Below the pieces are notes generated by a model. The model was given only the letters and a program-made list of their open reading frames with translations, made no database searches and was not told where the DNA came from. From Candidatus Schekmanbacteria bacterium (GTDB lineage Bacteria > CSSED10-310 > JACPHN01): a stretch of 64,000 bases of DNA. Where the stretch lies: the NCBI GenBank assembly GCA_016188575.1, contig JACPHN010000029.1:1-64000 (forward strand), given 5' to 3'. The position numbers and the translations under genes were made by a program. Positions within the stretch are counted from its first letter, which is position 1, and the number at the start of each line of letters is the position of its first letter. Below are positions 16,212-23,478 of this stretch, one piece after another.

Positions 16212-18719
16212 ATGCTGGGTGAAGAGGAAAGAAATCGGCGCATCGAGCAAGCGATCGCGGAGCTGAAGCTCGACTATGCCGAGCGGGTCACGGAGAGCCG
16301 CCGCACGCCCGCGGTGCCGGCCAAAACTGCACCGTTTCCGCAGGATTTGCGCCCCGACTTGCGCGATGCGCTGCGCCAGCGCGGCGTGACCTCGCTGTTC
16401 ACCCACCAGGTGGAGACGTACCGGCGCGCGCTCGCGGGCGAGAACGTCGTGATCACGACTCCGACCGCGTCCGGCAAGACGCTGTGCTACAACTTGCCGG
16501 TGCTGCAGCGGTTGCTCTGCGACGCGGAAGCGCGGGCCATATACCTGTTCCCCACCAAGGCGCTGTCGCGGGATCAGATGGCGGAGCTGCATGGGATCGT
16601 CGGCATCCAGGGCCTGAAGGAGGAAGGGGAAACGGGCGGGGCCGGCGACGAGGAGCCGCTCGCGCCGCTGGCGGCGCTCGGTGCCTACGTCTATGACGGC
16701 GATACCCCGCAGGACCGGCGCCGCGCCGTGCGCCAGCATGCCCGCATCGTGATCAGCAACCCGGACATGCTCCACGCCGGAATTCTTCCCCATCACACGA
16801 AGTGGACGAATCTGTTTCAGAACCTCCGCTTTGTGGTACTCGACGAGCTGCACCAGTATCGCGGCGTCTTTGGCAGTCACCTCGCCAACGTGATGCGGCG
16901 GTTGCGCCGCGTTTGCGCCTTCTACGGCACCCAACCCACCTACATCGCGTCTTCGGCGACGATCGCCAATGCGCGCGAGCTCGCCGAGAAGCTGCTCGAG
17001 GCCCCGGTGAGCCTGATCGACGAGAGCGGCGCGCCGCGCGGCGAAAAGGAGATCGCGCTGTACAACCCGCCGGTCGTCGAACCGCGGCTTGGCCTCCGCC
17101 GCTCGCACCTCGCCGAAACCGTCGACCTCGCCGAGCGGTTCATCCGGCGCGGGCTGCAGACGATCGTATTCGCCCGCTCCCGGCTGCACGTCGAGGTGTT
17201 GGCGCGCGAGCTGCAGGAGCGTCTTCCCCGCCACCCCGTCGAGAGCCCGCTGGTGCGGCCCTATCGCGGCGGCTACCTGCCCAAGGAGCGTCGCGCCCTG
17301 GAAACCGCGCTCAAGAACGGCGAGCTACGCGCGATCGTCAGCACCAACGCTCTGGAGCTCGGAATCGACATCGGCAGCCTCGACGTCGCCATCATCTCGG
17401 GCTTTCCCGGCACGATCGCCAGCTTCTGGCAGCAGGCCGGCCGCGCCGGCCGGCGCTCCACGACCAGCGCCGCCATCCTCGTCGCCACCTCCAGCCCCCT
17501 CGACCAGTTCCTCGTCCGCCATCCCGACTACTTCTTCGGGGCGTCCCCCGAACAGGCTCTTATCCACCCCGACAACTTGCTCATTCTCTACGCGCACGTC
17601 AGGTGCGCCGCGTTCGAGCTCCCCTTTCAGTCGGGTGAAAGCTTCGGCGCGGAGGACCTCGAAGGCATCCTGGCGTTTCTGGAAGAGCAGGGCGTCCTGC
17701 ACTTCAAGAACGGCAAGTGGTTCTGGACCGAGGACAGCTATCCTGCGGATCACGTGAGCCTGCGCACGGTGACCTCCGACAACTTCGTGGTGGTGGACCA
17801 GGCCGGCGGCGGCGACGGCAAACCGCAGATCATCGGCGAGGTCGACTTCAGCAGCGCGCCGACGACACTGCACGAAAAGGCGATTTACTTGCACGGCGGC
17901 GTCGAGTACCAGGTCGAGAGCCTGGACTGGGTCGGGCGCAAGGCGTACGTGCGGCGCGTGCGCAGCGACTATTTCACCGACGCGATCACCTACACGAAGG
18001 TGAAGATCCTCGACGTGTTCGCCGAGGAACGGAGCATCCGGCGCGCACTGGTCGAGCACCGGGGACAGGCGGCGGTGACGATGGCGCACGGCGAGGTGCA
18101 TGTCGTCAGCCAGGTCGTCGGATTCAAGAAGATCAAGTTCAACACCATGGAAAACGTCGGCGCGGGCGACGTCACGCTGCCGGAAAACGAAAAGCACACG
18201 ACGGCCTTCTGGCTCACGCTCGAGAGCAGTCTGTGGGAGGATCTGCCGTTTGGCCGCGCCGAGCTCATCGACGGGCTGCTCGGCATGGCCACGCTGCTGC
18301 ACACGCTGGCGCCGCTGATCTTGCTGTGCGACGCGCTGGATATTGGCGTCACCGTCGGCGAGGACGCGGAGGGGTGGTGCGAGCCGCTCGGGCGAGGCCT
18401 GCCGTCGGCTCGGCTGCGGCCCGTGCAGACCAGCGCGGACGCCGACCCGGCGGCGTTCCGCCCGACGCTGTTTCTCTACGATAGCTTTCCCGGGGGAATG
18501 GGGCTCGCCGAAACGCTGTACGTGCAGCACCAGCGGCTCGTGCGCGATGCCGTCGCGCGTCTGCAGGAGTGCGAGTGCGAGCACGGATGTCCGTCGTGCG
18601 TCGGCCCGATCAACTGGTCAGGAGCGCGCAGCAAGGCGGTCGCAACGAGGCTGCTCGAGCGCCTGGCGGCGATCCTGGCGGGCCGGCACGACGAGCCGGT
18701 GCCGAGCAGTTGGCGGTGA
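16212..18719 (+). CDS. mrfA: MrfA-type DEAD/DEAH helicase with C-terminal DUF1998/MZB domain
   Basis: About 835 residues. RecA1 with Walker A TPTASGKT (83-90) and DELH (211-214); RecA2 with NALELGIDIG and QQAGRAGRRS; then a long C-terminal domain ending in the zinc-binding cluster CECEHGCPSCVGP. This is the architecture of Bacillus subtilis YprA/MrfA, a 3'-5' helicase that works with the exonuclease MrfB in repair of mitomycin C lesions. The stop overlaps the GTG of the next gene (GTGA), which encodes the expected MrfB partner. Start chosen at ATG 16212; GTG 16182 is also open. Confidence 0.85.
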   Translation: MLGEEERNRRIEQAIAELKLDYAERVTESRRTPAVPAKTAPFPQDLRPDLRDALRQRGVTSLFTHQVETYRRALAGENVVITTPTASGKTLCYNLPVLQRLLCDAEARAIYLFPTKALSRDQMAELHGIVGIQGLKEEGETGGAGDEEPLAPLAALGAYVYDGDTPQDRRRAVRQHARIVISNPDMLHAGILPHHTKWTNLFQNLRFVVLDELHQYRGVFGSHLANVMRRLRRVCAFYGTQPTYIASSATIANARELAEKLLEAPVSLIDESGAPRGEKEIALYNPPVVEPRLGLRRSHLAETVDLAERFIRRGLQTIVFARSRLHVEVLARELQERLPRHPVESPLVRPYRGGYLPKERRALETALKNGELRAIVSTNALELGIDIGSLDVAIISGFPGTIASFWQQAGRAGRRSTTSAAILVATSSPLDQFLVRHPDYFFGASPEQALIHPDNLLILYAHVRCAAFELPFQSGESFGAEDLEGILAFLEEQGVLHFKNGKWFWTEDSYPADHVSLRTVTSDNFVVVDQAGGGDGKPQIIGEVDFSSAPTTLHEKAIYLHGGVEYQVESLDWVGRKAYVRRVRSDYFTDAITYTKVKILDVFAEERSIRRALVEHRGQAAVTMAHGEVHVVSQVVGFKKIKFNTMENVGAGDVTLPENEKHTTAFWLTLESSLWEDLPFGRAELIDGLLGMATLLHTLAPLILLCDALDIGVTVGEDAEGWCEPLGRGLPSARLRPVQTSADADPAAFRPTLFLYDSFPGGMGLAETLYVQHQRLVRDAVARLQECECEHGCPSCVGPINWSGARSKAVATRLLERLAAILAGRHDEPVPSSWR

Positions 18720-20215
18720 GCGCAGTGGACGAGCACGCCGGCAGGCCGGCGCGCCGGGGCAGCGTCCAGAACCGCCTCGCCGCGATGCTCGCCACCACGT
18801 CCACGGCTCTGGCCGCACCGGGGGCCGAGCTGACCGGCGCCGCGCCACCCGTGGCGACGCCACCACCCGCCGCGAGCGACCGCGCCCAACTTTTGGAGCG
18901 CTTGCGCCGGCTCATGCGGGTGGCCGCGGATGAGGCCGCCGCGCGCGCGACGCCGGTTTCACCGCAAACGGAGCTGCTGTCGCCGGAGACCGTGTGGGGC
19001 GAGCCCGGTCTTCCGGCCGGCACCATCGTCGAGAACCGGCATGGCCCGTGCTACGCCGTGCGCGACATCATGCCGCTGCCGGTCACCTACGGCATCTCGG
19101 AGCTCGGAGACCTGTTGCGGGACGTCAGTCGAGAGCTGTCCTTTCTGCTCGGGGAAGGCGCGCCGGATGAGGCGCCTTCGCTGTCGCGCGCAGTCTTTCT
19201 CGACACCGAGACCACAGGACTTTCCGGCGGCACGGGCGCCGCAGCGTTTCTGATCGGCCTCGCCCGTTTTCGCCCCGGTGGCGGCGAGCTCGAGCTCCTG
19301 CAGCTCGTGATGCGCGACTATGACGAGGAACCGGCGATGCTCGCCGAGTTTCTCGCGTTTCTGGAGGGCGCGGATCTGCTGGTCACCTACAACGGGAAGG
19401 CGTTCGATTGGCCGCTGCTGGCGTCTCGCCTGATCTCCAACCGCCTGTCCGCACCGGCACCCGCACTGCCGCACCTCGACGCGCTGCCCGTCGCGCGCCG
19501 GCTGTGGCGGTTGCGTCTGGGCGGGTGCCGCCTGGTCGAGCTCGAACGGCCGTTGCTGGCAGTACAACGGGTGGGCGACGTGCCGGGCTATCTCATCCCG
19601 AACATCTATTTCGACTTCGTGCGCGGCATCGACCGCGGCGGTCTTCGCCAGGTGCTCTATCACAACAGGCTCGACGTGCTGTCGCTCATGGGCGTGACGA
19701 GCTCGGCGCTTTCGCTCCTGGGCGCGGCGTTTTCCGGCGCCGATACGCCATTGGACGGGGCGACCGCGCTCGACTTGCTCAGCGTCGCCCGCTATCTCGC
19801 GGCGCGCGAAGAACCCGACCTCGCGATCGCCTCGTATCGGCGGGCGCTTGGCGCACTTGGACAGCTCCGCGAGCGCTGGCAGGGGGAGGTGGAGCTCGGT
19901 CGCCTGCTGCTCAAGCAGGGCGACACGGCGGGCGCGACCGCGAGCTTTCGCGACGGCGTGGGAGCCCTGCACGCCTGGCCCGACGCTCTGACCGCCGCCG
20001 ATTTCGAGGTCGTCGACGAGCTCGCGAAGGTGCTCGAACATCGCCACAAGCTGGTTCCCGAAGCCGCGGCGGCGGTGACGTCGGGGCTGACGACGCTGGC
20101 GGATCGGCTCCGCGCCTGCCAGATCGGCGCCCGCGAGGCCGAGGACCTGCGCAGCCGCTGGGACCACCGCCTGCACCGGCTCAAGTGCAAGGCGGAGGGA
20201 CGGCGCTGGTACTGA
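18716..20215 (+). CDS. mrfB: MrfB-type RNase H-fold exonuclease with TPR-like C-terminus
   Basis: About 499 residues from GTG 18716, overlapping the mrfA stop. The DEDD exonuclease motifs are visible: FLDTETTGLSGG (D163, E165), TYNGKAFDWPLL (D231) and HNRLD (H316, D320), giving a DEDDh-like active site. Residues about 360-450 are helical repeats resembling TPRs. In B. subtilis MrfB acts in the same mitomycin-repair pathway as MrfA. The N-terminal 60 residues are Ala/Pro-rich and may not be translated; ATG 18785 is an alternative start. Confidence 0.85.
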   Translation: MSAVDEHAGRPARRGSVQNRLAAMLATTSTALAAPGAELTGAAPPVATPPPAASDRAQLLERLRRLMRVAADEAAARATPVSPQTELLSPETVWGEPGLPAGTIVENRHGPCYAVRDIMPLPVTYGISELGDLLRDVSRELSFLLGEGAPDEAPSLSRAVFLDTETTGLSGGTGAAAFLIGLARFRPGGGELELLQLVMRDYDEEPAMLAEFLAFLEGADLLVTYNGKAFDWPLLASRLISNRLSAPAPALPHLDALPVARRLWRLRLGGCRLVELERPLLAVQRVGDVPGYLIPNIYFDFVRGIDRGGLRQVLYHNRLDVLSLMGVTSSALSLLGAAFSGADTPLDGATALDLLSVARYLAAREEPDLAIASYRRALGALGQLRERWQGEVELGRLLLKQGDTAGATASFRDGVGALHAWPDALTAADFEVVDELAKVLEHRHKLVPEAAAAVTSGLTTLADRLRACQIGAREAEDLRSRWDHRLHRLKCKAEGRRWY

Positions 20216-20227
20216 GCAGCGTCTGGT

Positions 20228-20872
20228 TCAGCGGCGGGCGACGGCATCGCCGTCACCTGGGACCGCGCCCGCCGGGTCGGCCGCTTCAATGGCAGGCGGC
20301 GCGAGCAACGGGTCCGCCGCTGCCGCCCGCGTCTTCGCCAGCGCGAGCGCCAGTGCCGACAGCAGCGCCGACGCGGCATAGCAGAAGATTCCCGGCCGCG
20401 GCGTGAACCGGTAGTGAAACCCCTCGGCCTTGAAGAACACGATGACCATTGCGACGATGAACACGTCCGTCATCGACCAGCGGCCCGCCGACTCGAGAAA
20501 GGCGACCAGGCGATGGCGGCGCGCGGCCGTCATCCAGTGCCCAAAGCCGATGACAGTGGTCGCCAGCGCGATCTTGACGATCGGAAAAAGCAAGGAAAAC
20601 AGGAAAATGAGCGCGCCGATCACGTACTCTTGCGCCTGGAACAGGCGCACGATGATTCCCCACAGGTACTGATCACCGATGGGTAGGCGACCGCTCTCAA
20701 TGAGCCAGTGGCGGATCTTGTTGTGTAGGTCGAAGACGTTCGGCAGCCACTCGGGCAGCACGAGGTTGAAGGAGGCGTGGATCAGGGGCAGAGCAAACGC
20801 TCCGGCAAGTGCCGCGGCAGACAGCAGCACGACGAGAAGCCCGGCGAATCGCCGCCAGCGCATCGAAGACAA
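20228..20872 (-). CDS. PqiA-like (paraquat-inducible protein A family) membrane protein
   Basis: 214 residues with about four membrane helices (12-30, 84-108, 140-157, 168-185). The segments LFSLLFPIVKIA and GRWSMTDVFIVAMVIVFFK are typical of PqiA domains (W-S-M-x-D-V-F). PqiA proteins belong to inner-membrane lipid-transport systems; no MCE-domain PqiB gene is beside it. Start is TTG 20872 or ATG 20863. It is convergent with mrfB, 12 nt apart. Confidence 0.78.
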   Translation of the reverse strand: MSSMRWRRFAGLLVVLLSAAALAGAFALPLIHASFNLVLPEWLPNVFDLHNKIRHWLIESGRLPIGDQYLWGIIVRLFQAQEYVIGALIFLFSLLFPIVKIALATTVIGFGHWMTAARRHRLVAFLESAGRWSMTDVFIVAMVIVFFKAEGFHYRFTPRPGIFCYAASALLSALALALAKTRAAAADPLLAPPAIEAADPAGAVPGDGDAVARR

Positions 20873-20892
20873 GGTCAGCCACCTGTGAATGA

Positions 20893-21402
20893 TCAGATCA
20901 GCTCGGTCCCGGGCACGCAGGACCGCAGCGGCCCTCGCAGGCGAGCCGCGACGCGGTCACCGTTGTCCCGGGTGGTCGCCAGGATGACCTGGAAGAGCAA
21001 CTGCGAACCGAGGTCGACGGGCGGGTCGACCTGATCGCAGGACCGCACGTTGCGCTGCAGGCAGTCCACCACCAGACGAGATCGCGCGCGAAGCTGGCGC
21101 GCGCGCGATGCCGCGGTCGCGCCCGCGCACGGCACGGCGACGATGAGCCGCGCGCGCGCGCGGCCCGCAGCCTGGAGCCTCGCGGGGACCAGACGCCGCT
21201 CGACCGTCACGCCGCGTGCGAGCCTCCGCCAGGCGGCAACGCGGCGCACGATGCGACCGCCCGCATACACCCCGATGCCGGCGGTCAGGGAAACAAGCAA
21301 GGCCGAGCCGTCCATGAGGCCCATCGCCGCCACCAGCAGGGGCGCGGCAACGACTGCTTCTACCGATACGTGGGCTGCCGTGGATCCGGAACGAATGCTC
21401 AT
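20893..21402 (-). CDS. small membrane-associated protein of unknown function
   Basis: 169 residues from ATG 21402 (TTG 21414 possible). An N-terminal hydrophobic region (about 12-50: VVAAPLLVAAMGLMDGSALLVSLTAG is interrupted by polar residues) probably makes two membrane segments. The remainder is very Arg/Ala-rich with no recognised motif. It is 21 nt upstream of the PqiA-like gene on the same strand, so the two are probably co-expressed. The Arg-rich tail is weak evidence of coding, hence moderate confidence. Confidence 0.45.
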   Translation of the reverse strand: MSIRSGSTAAHVSVEAVVAAPLLVAAMGLMDGSALLVSLTAGIGVYAGGRIVRRVAAWRRLARGVTVERRLVPARLQAAGRARARLIVAVPCAGATAASRARQLRARSRLVVDCLQRNVRSCDQVDPPVDLGSQLLFQVILATTRDNGDRVAARLRGPLRSCVPGTELI

Positions 21403-21539
21403 AACTGTTTCCAACCCCCATGGTCCTTCGCCGTCCGGGCCTCTCGCCGCTATTCTGACGGGGAGTCGCCAGCGTGCCGAGCGCTCGTCCAGCGCGTGGC
21501 AGCTTAGCCTCGCAGGGCGGAAAAGTAAAGCAATGCCAG

Positions 21540-21597
21540 GCCACCAGCCTCACCTCCCCCCGCAAGCGGAGGGGCGGAGGGGGGTGCCTGCGACACT
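21540..21597. repeat. dispersed intergenic repeat fragment
   Basis: CACCTCCCCCCGCAAGCGGAGGGGCGGAGGGGGG is followed by GCCTGCGACACTAG. The same arrangement (CTCACCT..CCCCGCTTGCGGGG..GAGG..GCCTGCGACACTTG) occurs at 26754-26815, and the arm alone at 57695-57721. Confidence 0.6.
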
Positions 21598-23182
21598 AGT
21601 CGAAATTCGGGATCACCAGGATCGTCTCAAACCAGGTGACGTTGACGAAGTGCGCTCGTTCGGTGAGGTTGCCGGCGCGGTCGCGAACCTTCAGGACGAG
21701 CTGCTGCCTGCCGAGAGGCAGGTGTGCGGAGACCTCGCACTCTCGGCGATAGGAGTACGGACCGATCATCCATGGACCGGAGAAGGCACAGAGCTGCTGT
21801 TCCACAGAGAATTCGCCCTCGCCGTCGCGCCAGAGCAGGACCGCGTCGCGGATACCGCTGCCGAAGTCGGCGAGGTAGACCTCGGCGGTGAAGTCCCGGT
21901 CCAGCAGGACCGAGCCGTCGAAACTTGGGTTCACGATGCGTGCCGTCGGGGCGTCGTCGTCGACGGCGAGCTCGACGCGCTGCGAGCTGCTCCAGTTGCA
22001 ACCGGAACCTACGGAGACCTGGATGACGTGCCGCCCGGCGGACAGGAGGGGCAGGGTTGCAACCAGCCCGGAGTATTGCCTGCGGGCGCCGTCGATGATC
22101 AGCCCGAGGGTGTGCTCGTCCGGCAAGATGAGGTCGGTGGTCGCGGTGGTGACCGCCACCGCGATGGAGACAGGATTGCGCGTCCAGTAGAAGCTGGTCG
22201 ACCCGTTGATCTGGATGCTCGAGATGACCGGCCCGGTCGTCAACCGCACCGGGCAGCGATCGCACGCGTTGGCGACGCCGTCTCCATCGCTGTCGAGCTG
22301 ACCACCGTCGGGTGCCGACGAGCAGGTGTCGCAACTGTCGCCGACGCCATCGCCATCGGCGTCCGCTTCGTCGCGGTCGCTCTCGGCGAGCGGGCAGACG
22401 TCGTCGAGGTTGAGCACGCCATCGCGGTCGGAATCCTCAGGAAGATCGGCGCCCGCTACCGAAGCAATCCACTCGTACAGGCCGGTGGTGAGCCAGGCGC
22501 CAGTGGCGAATTCTCCCGATCCTGCGGTCAGGAGGCCAACCACGACATCGTGGCCCGAGCGCCGCTGCAGGACCGGGCTTCCGGAGTCTCCGCCCCGCGC
22601 GTTTGCCGAGGTATCGAACGTCGACCACTCGCCCGTGCCGGCGGGAGCGCCCGCGATCCGCGCGGGTGTCGCCGTCTTGTCGCGACCCGCCCCGCCCCAT
22701 GAGGTAGCTCCAAATCCCACGTGTTGCACCCAGGCGCCTGCCGCCAGGTGCGCCGCGTCCGCGCTTCCGAGAACCGGGACGGGATCGACCCCGGCGGTAT
22801 CCACGGCGCGATCGAGCTCGATCACGGCGATGTCCCAGCGGGCGTCGGCGGGAACGCGCGTGGCACCCTCGCCCTCGTAGTCGGGGTGGTTGACGGCCGT
22901 TCCCCGGTAGCGCACGCCCGTGCTCGCCGTTCCCAACAGGTACACGTCCATTCTCTGGCCGTCCCGCGTGCTGCAATGGGCAGCGGTGAGCACGTGGCGC
23001 GGGGTGATCAGGGCTCCCGTGCACTGGCAAGTGGCGCAGCCCTCGTGGCCGAGGTTCACGACCGCCGGATACGAGTCGAAAGGTATGGGCTCGACCCCAC
23101 TGAAGGCGCGGGCCACGGTGACCTGGGCGAACAGGAGTGCGATGCAGCCGAGGATGCGAGCGCTCGAGGTGACGATATTCAT
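21596..23182 (-). CDS. secreted trypsin-like serine protease with thrombospondin type-3 repeats
   Basis: 528 residues. Signal peptide 1-26. The S1 protease domain has all three catalytic residues: H69 in LTAAHC, D117 in RWDIAVIELD, S200 in GGDSGSP. Residues about 248-310 carry Asp-rich calcium-binding TSP3 repeats (DSDRDGVLNLDDVCP, DADGDGVGDSCD, DSDGDGVANACD). The C-terminal 220 residues look like two beta-sandwich modules. It is an extracellular endopeptidase; substrate unknown. Ribosome site AGGTAGGAATAAA before ATG. A sigma-54 promoter at 23232-23249 predicts a leader of about 40 nt. It is divergent from the large secreted protein at 23479. Confidence 0.9.
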   Translation of the reverse strand: MNIVTSSARILGCIALLFAQVTVARAFSGVEPIPFDSYPAVVNLGHEGCATCQCTGALITPRHVLTAAHCSTRDGQRMDVYLLGTASTGVRYRGTAVNHPDYEGEGATRVPADARWDIAVIELDRAVDTAGVDPVPVLGSADAAHLAAGAWVQHVGFGATSWGGAGRDKTATPARIAGAPAGTGEWSTFDTSANARGGDSGSPVLQRRSGHDVVVGLLTAGSGEFATGAWLTTGLYEWIASVAGADLPEDSDRDGVLNLDDVCPLAESDRDEADADGDGVGDSCDTCSSAPDGGQLDSDGDGVANACDRCPVRLTTGPVISSIQINGSTSFYWTRNPVSIAVAVTTATTDLILPDEHTLGLIIDGARRQYSGLVATLPLLSAGRHVIQVSVGSGCNWSSSQRVELAVDDDAPTARIVNPSFDGSVLLDRDFTAEVYLADFGSGIRDAVLLWRDGEGEFSVEQQLCAFSGPWMIGPYSYRRECEVSAHLPLGRQQLVLKVRDRAGNLTERAHFVNVTWFETILVIPNFD

Positions 23183-23231
23183 TTTATTCCTACCTTGGGA
23201 AGCGGGGATTCAGGACAACCGCGGGACTCGG

Positions 23232-23249
23232 TTGCAAGCCCCATGCCGG
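23232..23249 (-). promoter_or_regulatory. sigma-54 promoter for the secreted serine protease
   Basis: On the minus strand CCGGCATGGGGCTTGCAA: GG and GC separated by exactly 10 nt, with perfect TTGCA. Predicted start near 23222, 40 nt before the protease ATG. Confidence 0.65.
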
Positions 23250-23403
23250 CTCCCTCTCGCCGCCTCCGCGGCGCAACGGAGACCTTTGTCCACGCGTGCC
23301 CGCGTGGTGGATTCACGCCGGGCGTGTATGGTTCACGCCAGCGCGGCTGGCCAGGTCTCGGCGCGCGGCGGCAGTGGCGCATCGGGGCCGCGGATCGACA
23401 AGG

Positions 23404-23419
23404 TGGCGCGGCGTTTGCA
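23404..23419 (+). promoter_or_regulatory. sigma-54 promoter for the 933-residue secreted protein
   Basis: TGGCGCGGCGTTTGCA differs from the consensus TGGCACG-N4-TTGCA at one position and has the exact GG-N10-GC spacing. Predicted start near 23430, about 49 nt before ATG 23479. Confidence 0.72.
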
Positions 23420-23478
23420 CAGCGAGCGATGGCACGCGCTCCACCAGATCTCGCCACGCAACCCGAAAGGAAATCATC

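Noticed and set aside
17325-18584. 419-codon minus-strand frame opposite mrfA
   Set aside because: His/Arg/Ala-rich shadow of the helicase gene; no domain.
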